64,000 nt of DNA from Sphingomonas horti (GTDB taxonomy: Bacteria > Pseudomonadota > Alphaproteobacteria > Sphingomonadales > Sphingomonadaceae). This document shows, piece after piece, positions 14,358-21,964 of the stretch (within the stretch, counting starts at the first letter, position 1; every line of letters starts with the position of its first letter). The stretch spans positions 310,001 through 374,000 of the forward strand of contig NZ_WQMS01000006.1 in the NCBI RefSeq assembly GCF_009753715.1, written 5' to 3'. The notes below the pieces were generated by a model, which saw only the letters and a list, made by a program, of their open reading frames with translations, did no database searches and was not told the origin of the DNA. The position numbers were made by a program, and so were the translations under genes.

Positions 14358-15733
14358 GCGCCGCCCTCGCTGCGCGCTCGACACTCGGCACCGCGCTCAC
14401 CCGCTATTCGCGCAGCTGGGGCTTGTGGCTGATGCTGCTGATCGCGCCGATCGGGGCGCGGCTGTTCGTGCCGCGCGGCGACGGGACGACGATCGTCATC
14501 TCGATCGCGGACCAGCTGCCGGTGATGACCTCGCCGGTGATCGGCGTGTGCCTTGGCATCGTCGTTTCGACGCTGCTGCTGCCGGCCGCCTATATCTATC
14601 TTCGCGCCAACACCAATCGCCGCCAGCCCTGGCAGATCGCCGAAGTGACGCCGGCCTCGCGCGTCGCTGTCTCCTTCGGCCGGTTCGCCGCCGACGTCGC
14701 GGTGCTGTTCGGCGCGCTGGCGGCGCTGAACGCGGCCGGTATCTTCCTCGCGACGCTGATCCTGCCGTGGCGAGCGTTCGACCCGCTGGCGCTCAGTTTC
14801 GCGCTGTGGGTGATCGCCGGCCCGGCAGTCATCGGACTGGCCGCGATCCGCACTTTGTTCGACGCGGTGCCGCTGCTGCGCGGGGCGCTGGGCGACCTTG
14901 CCTATCTCGTGTTGTGGATCGCCTCGCTCGCGGCCCCGTCGGGCACGGCGATCAGCAAGAGCGGCTTTGCCGCCAACATGCTCGATTTCGGCGGATTCGT
15001 GCGGCCGCTGATCTACGGATCGGGGCTGACCGAGCCGAATTTCGCGATCGGCGGCGCCGAGGTGAAGCCCGGCCGTATCGCGATCGACGCGATGGCGGGC
15101 CTGCTGTCGCCCGGATATCTGCCGTCGCGGCTGGCCTGGATCGGCATCGCCTTGGCGGTCGTGGTCGTGGCCGGGCTGATCTACCGCCCCCACCGCGCGC
15201 GCAACCGCCCCAGCCTGGCCGGCCGGGCCGGCAAGCTGCTCGAAGCGCGCCGGGCGCCCGCCGCCGATCCGCGCACGCCCGCTGCCCCTCGCTCCACGCT
15301 GCCCGCGCTGACCCTGTTCGCGGCCGAATTCCGGCTGATCGGCGCCGGCCGCTTGTTCAAGCTGCTCGCGGTCATGATCGGCTTGGCGGGCGTTTTCACC
15401 GATGCGATGCCGCTGCTCCTGTTGTTGCTGGTCTTCGCGCTGACCGCGCACGCCGGACGCAGCGAGAGCGCCGGGCTGGCCGCGCTGACCCGGGCGCTGC
15501 CGACTGGGCCGTGGCAGCGGCGCTGCGCCTTCGTGCTCGCCGGATCGGCCTGGGCCGCGCTGATCGCCTTGCCGCATGCGATGGTGCAGCTGGACCCGGC
15601 GATTCTGGGGACGGCGGCGGCGCTGGGCGGGCTCGCGGCCGCGGCGGCGGCCGGGCTCGCAGCCGTCAGCGGATCGAGCTTCGCGCCGCGGCTGGTGCTG
15701 CTGATTGCCTGGTACGGCTACACCGCAAGCTGA
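14354..15733 (+). CDS. ABC transporter permease
   Basis: 459 residues with about ten to twelve hydrophobic segments in two blocks, separated by a basic cytoplasmic linker (around RPHRARNRPSLAGRAGKLLE). No conserved permease signature that I can name; the link to transport rests on the four-base overlap with the ATPase gene and the membrane topology. It probably dimerises or forms the whole channel. Substrate cannot be deduced. Confidence 0.8.
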   Translation: MSAALAARSTLGTALTRYSRSWGLWLMLLIAPIGARLFVPRGDGTTIVISIADQLPVMTSPVIGVCLGIVVSTLLLPAAYIYLRANTNRRQPWQIAEVTPASRVAVSFGRFAADVAVLFGALAALNAAGIFLATLILPWRAFDPLALSFALWVIAGPAVIGLAAIRTLFDAVPLLRGALGDLAYLVLWIASLAAPSGTAISKSGFAANMLDFGGFVRPLIYGSGLTEPNFAIGGAEVKPGRIAIDAMAGLLSPGYLPSRLAWIGIALAVVVVAGLIYRPHRARNRPSLAGRAGKLLEARRAPAADPRTPAAPRSTLPALTLFAAEFRLIGAGRLFKLLAVMIGLAGVFTDAMPLLLLLLVFALTAHAGRSESAGLAALTRALPTGPWQRRCAFVLAGSAWAALIALPHAMVQLDPAILGTAAALGGLAAAAAAGLAAVSGSSFAPRLVLLIAWYGYTAS

Positions 15734-15773
15734 AGACGCTACCATTGTCCGCACCGCGCGTTAGATAGGCGGC

Positions 15774-16172
15774 ATGACGAAAAGCGCGACCGACGTGATG
15801 CAGGACATCATCTTTTCCGCCGTGATCGATTCGATCCAGGCGTTGAAGACGGCGTCCAGGGGCCTGCCCAACACGCTGCTGCGGGACGTCGGCGCGATTC
15901 ACGCGAACGTCACGCTGGCCGATCTGCCGGAGGATGTGCGGACCGCGATCGCCACCAACGTCCGCTCCGCGTTCACCCGGTTGCTGAAGGAAGGCTATTC
16001 GGTGATGCCGCGGGGCGGCATGCCGGAGCGGCGCGGCCCGCCGCCCGCGCCGGTGGTCGGCCGCGGCGAGCGCCGTCCGCCCTCGGGCCCGCGTCCGGGC
16101 GGTCCGAAGCTTCCCTCTACGCCCGGCGGCCGGCCGCAAGGCCCGCGGCGACCGCCCAAGCCGCGCGGCTGA
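15774..16172 (+). CDS. Hypothetical protein with Pro/Gly/Arg-rich tail
   Basis: 132 residues. The first 80 form an amphipathic helical domain (MTKSATDVMQDIIFSAVIDSI start, then LRDVGAIHANVTLADLPEDV); residues 80-132 are low-complexity Pro, Gly and Arg. No signal peptide. I do not recognise a family. The positively charged tail could bind nucleic acid or membrane, but this is only inference. Confidence 0.7.
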   Translation: MTKSATDVMQDIIFSAVIDSIQALKTASRGLPNTLLRDVGAIHANVTLADLPEDVRTAIATNVRSAFTRLLKEGYSVMPRGGMPERRGPPPAPVVGRGERRPPSGPRPGGPKLPSTPGGRPQGPRRPPKPRG

Positions 16173-16183
16173 GGCGGGCCGCG

Positions 16184-16609
16184 GTGGCGCGGGCCATCGC
16201 CCTTGCGATAGGCGCCGCCCTGGCGCTTGCCGGGTGCGCGGCGATGCCACCGGCCCGGACGATCGAGTTCCTGCCCCGGCGTCCGTCGGCGGAGCTGGTC
16301 GCCAAGGCGACCGCCGATGCGGCCGCGCAGGTGAAGCGCTGCTACCGCGCCCCGAAAGTGTTCGGCACCGGCCGCCGGATCAGCACCAAGCTGGCCGTCC
16401 GCTACGCGCCGGACGGCAGCATCATCGGCCTGCCGAGCGTGGTCTCGCAAGGCGGCGTCACGCCGGAGAACGCGATGTTTGCCGACGATATGGCGGCGGC
16501 GGCGATCGAGTCGGTCGTCCGCTGCTCGCCCCTTCACCTGCCGCCCGAGCTCTACGCCTATGGCTGGAGCAGCTTCGAGCTGACCTTCAGCCCGGTGCTG
16601 CGCGGGTAA
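16184..16609 (+). CDS. Lipoprotein with TonB/TolA-C-like domain
   Basis: 141 residues, GTG start. Signal peptide with lipobox LAGC at residues 15-18 predicts an envelope lipoprotein. The mature part (RRISTKLAVRYAPDG, then ...TPENAMFADDMAAAAIESVVRCSP) has the beta-alpha-beta pattern of the TonB/TolA C-terminal fold and two cysteines. Twelve bases after the preceding gene. Family assignment is moderate; it could be an accessory of envelope transport. Confidence 0.7.
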   Translation: MARAIALAIGAALALAGCAAMPPARTIEFLPRRPSAELVAKATADAAAQVKRCYRAPKVFGTGRRISTKLAVRYAPDGSIIGLPSVVSQGGVTPENAMFADDMAAAAIESVVRCSPLHLPPELYAYGWSSFELTFSPVLRG

Positions 16610-16700
16610 GGCCGTGTTGCGTTATGGATAATCGGTGTTAAGCTTTTGACGCGGGCGCATAACAAAAGACTGTTTTCGCAACTTTTTAGGGGTGTTTCCG

Positions 16701-17591
16701 ATGAAAATTGCTGTTTCCCTCGCCGCGATTGCGGCCACGGCTCTGATTGCGTCTTCGGCAGACGCGACCACTGTCTATAATCTCGATCTGCCGAATGTGA
16801 GCGGCAACTTCGGCGCGGGCGTCGCGACGACGTCGACCTCGTCCCAAGGCACGGTCACGATCGTTACCGGTCCGGGCGGCGGCGCCAATCGCGCCGGCGC
16901 AGCGCCGGTCGCCAACAAATGGCTGCAGGAGAATGTCGGCGGTAACGCGACTGTCGGCATCACCAAGGATTTCGCCCGCAGCGGCAATGGCTCGGCCTTC
17001 TTCTCAGGCGTGGATGGCAACTCCAAGGCCGATCTGGAGTTCTACTTCGCGAACCCGGTCTCGCTTTCCTCGGTGCAGGGCCTCTCGTACGACTGGTACC
17101 GTTCCAGCTCATCCACCAACAGTGCGGGCCAGGTAACCTCGCTCCGCCTCGCGGTGACGAATGGTTCGCAGTCCGCTTATCTGATCTACGAGCCCATCTA
17201 TAACGGCGTCCCGGTGATCCCGACCGACACCTGGCAGACATCTTCGATCACGACCGCATCGACCTTCTGGTCGAACAACAACAATCTGGCCAAACCGGGT
17301 GCAACGCCGGCTTGCCCGGATTGTTACCTGTCGCTGTCGGCGTGGCAGACGTCGAATCCCGGCTGGCTGGTTTACGGACTGAGCACGGGCATGGGCTCGG
17401 GCTGGAACGGCTTCTATGCGGGCGGCGTGGACAATATCGCCTATGATTTCGGCGCGGCGGGCTCGGGCAGCTTCAACTTCGAAGTGGCCGCGGGCGTGCC
17501 GGAGCCGGCGACCTGGGCGATGATGATCGGCGGTTTCGCGTTCGTCGGCGCCGCGGCGCGCCGCCGCAAGTCGAAGGTCGTGTTCGCCTGA
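16701..17591 (+). CDS. PEP-CTERM sorting-domain protein
   Basis: 296 residues. N-terminal signal peptide (about residues 1-22, ending SSADA), a beta-rich secreted domain and a C-terminal sorting signal PEPATWAMMIGGF, hydrophobic stretch and RRRK. Such tails are cut by an exosortase/EpsH-type enzyme; none is in the window. ATG at 16701 follows AGGGG by eight bases. A weak TTGACG box lies about 50 bases upstream. Extracellular or surface role, often linked to polysaccharide; substrate unknown. Confidence 0.88.
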   Translation: MKIAVSLAAIAATALIASSADATTVYNLDLPNVSGNFGAGVATTSTSSQGTVTIVTGPGGGANRAGAAPVANKWLQENVGGNATVGITKDFARSGNGSAFFSGVDGNSKADLEFYFANPVSLSSVQGLSYDWYRSSSSTNSAGQVTSLRLAVTNGSQSAYLIYEPIYNGVPVIPTDTWQTSSITTASTFWSNNNNLAKPGATPACPDCYLSLSAWQTSNPGWLVYGLSTGMGSGWNGFYAGGVDNIAYDFGAAGSGSFNFEVAAGVPEPATWAMMIGGFAFVGAAARRRKSKVVFA

Positions 17592-17601
17592 TCTCGGTCC
17601 C

Positions 17602-17683
17602 GTCATCCCGGCCTGACCCGGGACCCACCTTCTTTTCGTCGTTCGGCGAGGGAAGGTGGGCCCCGGCTCAAGGCGGGGGTGAC
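17602..17683. repeat. Palindromic intergenic repeat, GTCATCCCGG family
   Basis: Imperfect inverted repeat with arms starting GTCATCCCGG and ending GGGGGTGAC, including CCACCTTC/GAAGGTGG. Similar elements occur at 48622, 52371 and 62535. It fills the space between the PEP-CTERM gene and cysH and can form a strong hairpin between these convergent genes. Confidence 0.75.
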
Positions 17684-17690
17684 GCTGGCG

Positions 17691-18443
17691 TTAGAACACC
17701 GGCTCGTCGCCCGTCGCGCCGTGAATCCCGCACTCGGTCTTGTCCCAGCCGCGCCAGCGGCCGGCGCGGGGGTCTTCGCCGGGATGCACCTTGCTGGTGC
17801 ATGGGGAGCAGCCGATCGACAGATAGCCTTGCGCTTCCAGCGGATGGCGCGGCAGCCTGTGCTCTTCGAAATAGCCGTCGAGCTCAGCCTTCGACCAGGC
17901 GGCGAGCGGGTTCAGCTTCAGCCGCCCTTCGTCGATCTCGAATCGCGGCAGCGCCGCCCGCCTCTCGCCCTGGAAACCCTTGCGGCCCGATATCCAAGCA
18001 TCGAACGGCGCCAGCGCACGCCTGAGCGGCACCACTTTCCTGATCTCGCAGCAGCCGTCCGGATCGTAGGACCAGCGGAGCCCGGTCCGATCGCGCGCGG
18101 CGAGGTCGTACGGATCGGGCCGGAACACGCGCAGGTCGGTATAGCCGAGGTGCTCCGCCAGCGCGTCGCGATAAGCGAGCGTCTCGCCGAACATCTTCTG
18201 CGTATTGACGAAGATCAGCGGAATCTCCCGGTCGATCGTCGCTACCATGTGCAGCAGCACCGCCGATTCCGTCCCGAACGACGACACGATCGCGACCCGG
18301 CCCTTCAGCTCGGTCGTCAGCAGCGCGCCCAGCATCGCCGCCGTGTCGACGCCTTCGAACCGCGCGTTCAGCCGGTCCGCATCGGCCTGGACGAAGGCGG
18401 GCGCGGTGTCGATCAGGTCGAGCCGGCGCGCGGCCTCAGCCAT
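17691..18443 (-). CDS. cysH: Adenylylsulfate/phosphoadenylylsulfate reductase
   Basis: 250 residues. Reduces APS or PAPS to sulfite in the cytoplasm. Catalytic Cys238 in KTECGIH and the four iron-sulfur Cys (131, 132, 212, 215: GCCEIRK and GCSPC), which indicate a 4Fe-4S enzyme of the bacterial APS-reductase type rather than E. coli PAPS reductase. Last gene of the cobA-DUF2849-cysI-DUF934 operon; start overlaps the DUF934 gene by eight bases. ATG at 18443 chosen for that overlap. Confidence 0.95.
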   Translation of the reverse strand: MAEAARRLDLIDTAPAFVQADADRLNARFEGVDTAAMLGALLTTELKGRVAIVSSFGTESAVLLHMVATIDREIPLIFVNTQKMFGETLAYRDALAEHLGYTDLRVFRPDPYDLAARDRTGLRWSYDPDGCCEIRKVVPLRRALAPFDAWISGRKGFQGERRAALPRFEIDEGRLKLNPLAAWSKAELDGYFEEHRLPRHPLEAQGYLSIGCSPCTSKVHPGEDPRAGRWRGWDKTECGIHGATGDEPVF

Positions 18444-18855
18444 GGCGCAGCTTCCAGACCGGAACCGCCGCATCGGCGGCGGCCTGATAGACGAAGGGGA
18501 AGCGCTTCAACGCGTGCTCGACCAGGCGCGCGTCCAGCGGCTGGACAGGCGCGAAACTGTCGAAGCCGCAGCGCCGCAAGAACAGGATCTGATCGACCAG
18601 CACGTCGCCCTCCGCGCGGAGCTCTCCGGTGTAGCCGCTCTCGCGCAGGATGCACGCGGCCGAATAGCCGCGGCCGTCGCGAAAGCGCGGGAAGGCGATC
18701 TCGACCAGCTTCAGCCGGTCGAAATGCGGGATCAGCTGGCGCACGTCCTCGCCCGCCTCTACCCGGACCGCATGCGCGTCCTCCTGCGTCAGGAAGCAAT
18801 CGAGCGTGACCGCCGGCTCCTCGTGCGGATCGTCGTCGCGGAAGCGCAGGGTCAT
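18436..18855 (-). CDS. DUF934 protein of sulfite reductase cluster
   Basis: 139 residues, soluble. DUF934 proteins are commonly encoded between cysI and cysH and are thought to assist sulfite reductase, with no demonstrated activity. Motifs visible: LPFRDGRGYSAA-like FRDGRGYSAACILRESGY and VDQILFLRRCGFDSF. ATG at 18855 is followed by a repeat separating it from cysI. Confidence 0.9.
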   Translation of the reverse strand: MTLRFRDDDPHEEPAVTLDCFLTQEDAHAVRVEAGEDVRQLIPHFDRLKLVEIAFPRFRDGRGYSAACILRESGYTGELRAEGDVLVDQILFLRRCGFDSFAPVQPLDARLVEHALKRFPFVYQAAADAAVPVWKLRHG

Positions 18856-18859
18856 TTCT

Positions 18860-18960
18860 CCCCTCCCGCTTGCGGGAGGGGCTGGGGGAGGACCTGAAAC
18901 GGCTGCCGCCCCGAAGGGAAGGCATTTCCCTCCCCTGACCCCTCCCGCAAGCGGGAGGGG
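18860..18960. repeat. Paired GCGGGAGGGG palindromes between cysI and DUF934 gene
   Basis: Two near-identical palindromes, CCCCTCCCGC-TT-GCGGGAGGGG at 18860-18881 and CCCCTCCCGC-AA-GCGGGAGGGG at 18939-18960, facing each other. Related in style to the elements at 20907 and 32099. Inside an operon, so it may affect the mRNA ratio of cysI to downstream genes. Confidence 0.85.
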
Positions 18961-18969
18961 AATTTGACA

Positions 18970-20604
18970 CTACCCATAAATCGCCTCCTTGAACGGCTCG
19001 AACCCGACCCGCCGGTAGGTGTCCAGGAACCGCTCGCCAGGGTCGCGGAGCGCCCGATACCGCTCCACCGCGCGCTCGACCGCATCCACGATGCCGTCCT
19101 CGTCGAAGCCGGGGCCGGTGATCTTGGCCGGGCTTGCGTCCTCCGCGCCCGATCCGCCGAGCAGCAGCTGGTAATTTTCGGTGCCTTTCCGGTCGACTCC
19201 CAGGATGCCGATATGCCCGGCATGATGGTGGCCGCAGGCGTTGATGCAGCCCGAGACCTTGATCTTCAGCTCCCCCACGTCGAGCTGTCGGTCGAGATCG
19301 GCGAAGCGCGTGGCGATCTTCTGCGCGACCGGGATCGAGCGGGCGTTCGCCAGGCTGCAATAGTCGAGCCCCGGGCAGGCGATGATGTCGGTAACCAGGT
19401 CGAGATTGATATCGGCCAGCCCGGCCGCGTCCAGCGCCTGCCAGACCATGTACAGGTCCTGCTTGCGCACGTGCGGCAGCACCAGGTTCTGCGCATGGCT
19501 GACGCGCAGCTCGTCGAAACTGAAGGCTTCGGCCACGTCGGCAACCGCATCCATCTGCTCGGCCGACACGTCGCCGCCGATGCCGCCCACTTTCTTGAGA
19601 CTCACATTGACGATCGCATAGCCAGGCGCCTTGTGCGGCACGGTCTGGCGGTCGACCCAGAGTGCGAATTCCGGGTCCGACCGGTCGATATCCTCACTCA
19701 GCCCGGTCTCGAACGGCGGCGGCGCGAAGTGGGCGGAGATCCGCTCATATTCCACGCGCGGGAAATCGGTGCCGAGCTTCAGGACATGGCCGAATTCCTC
19801 CTCGACCTGACGCGTGAACTCGGCCTCGCCCAATTCGTGGACCAGGATCTTCATCCGCTGCTTGTGGATGTTGTCGCGCCGCGCGTGGCGGTTCCATACG
19901 CGCAGCACGGCCTGCAGGTAGGAGAAAATCTGCTCGGCCGGCAGGAAGGCGCGGATCGGGTAGGCGAGGAACGGCGTGCGCCCCATGCCGCCGCCCGCGA
20001 ACACTTCGAAGCCCGTATCGCGCGCCTCGTCCCGCACGATCCGGAGCGCGAAATCGTGCCAGCGCAGGGCGGCGCGGTCGACCGGGGACGCCGTCACCGC
20101 GATCTTGAACTTGCGCGGCAGGTAGCTGAACTCGGGATGAAAAGTGGTCGCCTGGCGCAGCAGCTCGGCCCAGGGGCGCGGGTCCTCGATCTCGTCGGCG
20201 GCCGCGCCGGCATAGTGATCGGCGGAGATGTTGCGGATGCTCTCCCCCGACGTCTGGATCGCGTGCATCTCGACGGTCGCCAGCTCAGCCAGGATGTCGG
20301 GCGCCTGCTCCAGCTTGATCCAGTGATACTGGATATTCTGCCGTGTCGTGAAATGGCCGTAGCCGCGGTCGTAGGTACGCGCGATGCGCGCCAGCATCCG
20401 CAGCTGCCGGCTGCTGAGCGTGCCGTACGGAATCGCGACCCGCAGCATATAGGCGTGCAGCTGCAGGTAGAGTCCGTTCTTCAGCCGCAGCGGTTTGAAC
20501 TGGTCCTCGGTGATCTCGCCGGCGATCCGCCGCCGCACCTGATCGCGAAACTCGTCGACGCGGGCATCGATGATCGCCTGGTCATAGAGGTCGTATTTGT
20601 ACAT
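18970..20604 (-). CDS. cysI: Siroheme-dependent nitrite/sulfite reductase
   Basis: 544 residues. Reduces sulfite to sulfide. Siroheme/4Fe-4S ligands Cys410, 416, 453 and 457 in ACPGLDYC and SGCINACG; substrate-binding basic residues in FTTRQNIQYHW and RTPF. Start abuts the stop of the DUF2849 gene with one base between. Belongs to the same operon as cobA (siroheme) and cysH. Nitrite could be an alternative substrate, but the cysH neighbour favours sulfite. Confidence 0.94.
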   Translation of the reverse strand: MYKYDLYDQAIIDARVDEFRDQVRRRIAGEITEDQFKPLRLKNGLYLQLHAYMLRVAIPYGTLSSRQLRMLARIARTYDRGYGHFTTRQNIQYHWIKLEQAPDILAELATVEMHAIQTSGESIRNISADHYAGAAADEIEDPRPWAELLRQATTFHPEFSYLPRKFKIAVTASPVDRAALRWHDFALRIVRDEARDTGFEVFAGGGMGRTPFLAYPIRAFLPAEQIFSYLQAVLRVWNRHARRDNIHKQRMKILVHELGEAEFTRQVEEEFGHVLKLGTDFPRVEYERISAHFAPPPFETGLSEDIDRSDPEFALWVDRQTVPHKAPGYAIVNVSLKKVGGIGGDVSAEQMDAVADVAEAFSFDELRVSHAQNLVLPHVRKQDLYMVWQALDAAGLADINLDLVTDIIACPGLDYCSLANARSIPVAQKIATRFADLDRQLDVGELKIKVSGCINACGHHHAGHIGILGVDRKGTENYQLLLGGSGAEDASPAKITGPGFDEDGIVDAVERAVERYRALRDPGERFLDTYRRVGFEPFKEAIYG

Positions 20605-20605
20605 G

Positions 20606-20902
20606 TCAGATCACCCAGCTCCCCGCATCCGGGTCGGCGGGCTTCAGAGTCAGGTCGGGGCGAACGGTGGGTCCGAGAGCGCGGATGCGGTCCTTGATGT
20701 GGGCGGGACGGGGGCCTTCGGGCGTGGCGACCGCCTCGATCATATAGGCGCTGTTGACGCGGCGCGCGCCTTCCTCGCGGGTTAGGGTCGCTTCGCCTGC
20801 CTCGCCCACATCGACCGCATCTTCAACGTGACGCGACCAGCCATCGCCCGCCCACCAGATCACCGCGCCCGAGGGGAGGTCGTTTCCGGTCAGAATCTTC
20901 AT
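20606..20902 (-). CDS. DUF2849 protein
   Basis: 98 residues, soluble, starting MKILTGNDLPSGAVIWW. DUF2849 members sit just upstream of cysI in alphaproteobacteria; function unknown but probably sulfur-assimilation related. Its ATG overlaps the stop of cobA (ATGA). Confidence 0.88.
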   Translation of the reverse strand: MKILTGNDLPSGAVIWWAGDGWSRHVEDAVDVGEAGEATLTREEGARRVNSAYMIEAVATPEGPRPAHIKDRIRALGPTVRPDLTLKPADPDAGSWVI

Positions 20903-21786
20903 CTGGTCCTCCCCCAACTTGCTGGGGGAGGGGGACCGCCGAACGCGGTGGAGCGGCCGGCCGCGAAGCGGACCGATATACCCTCCTGTCGGCTCGACGC
21001 CGGGGCCCCTCCACCATGCTTCGCATGGTCCGCCTCCCCTCGCGTTGCGAGGGGAGGATTGAGAACATCGCGGCAATCGCTTCGCTCCACCACCTCGCCG
21101 ACGACGATGATCGCCGGGCTCTTCACGCCTTCGCGTTCCAGCGTCCCGCCCAGGTCCGCGAGCAGCGAGCGGAGCGTCCGCGCGCCGGGGCGGGTGCCGT
21201 TTTCCAGCACCGCGACCGGCATGGCCGGCGAGACGCCGTCGGCGATCAATTTCTCGGCAATCTCGGCCCCGGTCGCGACGCCCATATAGATGACCAAGGT
21301 GCGGCCTTTGCCGGCCAGGCCGGACCAATCCTGGTCGGACAATCCCTTGCACTGGCCAGCGACGAAGCTGACTGCGCTCGCCGCGTCGCGGTGGGTCAGC
21401 GGCAGCATCGCCTCCGCTGCGCAGCCGAGCGCCGCGCTGACGCCCGGCACGACCGCCACCGGAACGCCCGCCGCGCGGCAGGCTTCGGCTTCCTCGCCGC
21501 CTCGGCCGAAGATGAACGGATCGCCGCCCTTCAGCCGCACCACCTTGCGGCCGGCAAGCGCTTCCTCGACCAGCAGCAGGTTGATGGCGTGCTGCGCCAG
21601 CGTGTGGCGGCTGCGCTGCTTCGCGACGGATATCTTCGGCGCCGCGCTCAGCTCCAGGATACGCGGATCGACCAATCCGTCATGGATGATCAGGTCCGCT
21701 TCGACGAGGAGCCGCGCGGCTTTCAGCGTCAGCAACTCCGGATCGCCCGGACCCGCGCCCACCAGATAGACTTGGCCGTTTTCCAT
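20899..21786 (-). CDS. cobA: Uroporphyrinogen-III C-methyltransferase
   Basis: 295 residues. Transfers two methyl groups from SAM to uroporphyrinogen III, giving precorrin-2 for siroheme (needed by the adjacent cysI) or cobalamin. Motifs: VYLVGAGPGDPELLT at the N-terminus, VRLKGGDPFIFGRGGEE, and VPGVSAALG. About 243 residues are the canonical domain; the last 52 residues (from PPLATRG) are encoded by a palindromic repeat. Lacks the CysG dehydrogenase/ferrochelatase domain, so another protein must finish siroheme. The symbol is used in the SUMT sense. Confidence 0.92.
   Translation of the reverse strand: MENGQVYLVGAGPGDPELLTLKAARLLVEADLIIHDGLVDPRILELSAAPKISVAKQRSRHTLAQHAINLLLVEEALAGRKVVRLKGGDPFIFGRGGEEAEACRAAGVPVAVVPGVSAALGCAAEAMLPLTHRDAASAVSFVAGQCKGLSDQDWSGLAGKGRTLVIYMGVATGAEIAEKLIADGVSPAMPVAVLENGTRPGARTLRSLLADLGGTLEREGVKSPAIIVVGEVVERSDCRDVLNPPLATRGEADHAKHGGGAPASSRQEGISVRFAAGRSTAFGGPPPPASWGRTR
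20907..21060. repeat. Repeat element inside the 3' end of cobA
   Basis: Bounded by CTCCCCCAACTTGCTGGGGGAG at the left and CTCCCCTCGCG-TT-GCGAGGGGAG at the right, with GGAGCGG...CCCCTCCACC within. It closely resembles the element at 32099. The cobA reading frame reads through it. Confidence 0.85.
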
Positions 21787-21888
21787 GCGCTGGCAAATGG
21801 ACCGGTCGCGCGCATGTCACAAAGCAAGGATGCTTGGAGGTGGTTTAGCGTGGCTTTCTGCTGCGAGGGCGGGCGCGTCAGCAACATC

Positions 21889-21961
21889 CGTTCGTTTCGA
21901 GCGAAGTCGAGAAACGGGTGCTCCCGCGACGAACGCTTCTCGACTTCGCTCGAAGCGAACG
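21889..21961. repeat. Inverted repeat, CGAGCGAAGTCGAGAA type
   Basis: Arms CGTTCGTTTCGAGCGAAGTC... and its near-exact reverse complement at 21937-21961 about 25 bases apart. A related element lies at 35611. It separates cobA and astD, both on the minus strand. Confidence 0.85.
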
Positions 21962-21964
21962 GAG

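Noticed and set aside
16620-16700. Terminator or sigma-54 site before the PEP-CTERM gene
   Set aside because: No TGGCAC/TTGC pair; only a weak TTGACG box and a 6-bp GTTATG/CATAAC repeat.
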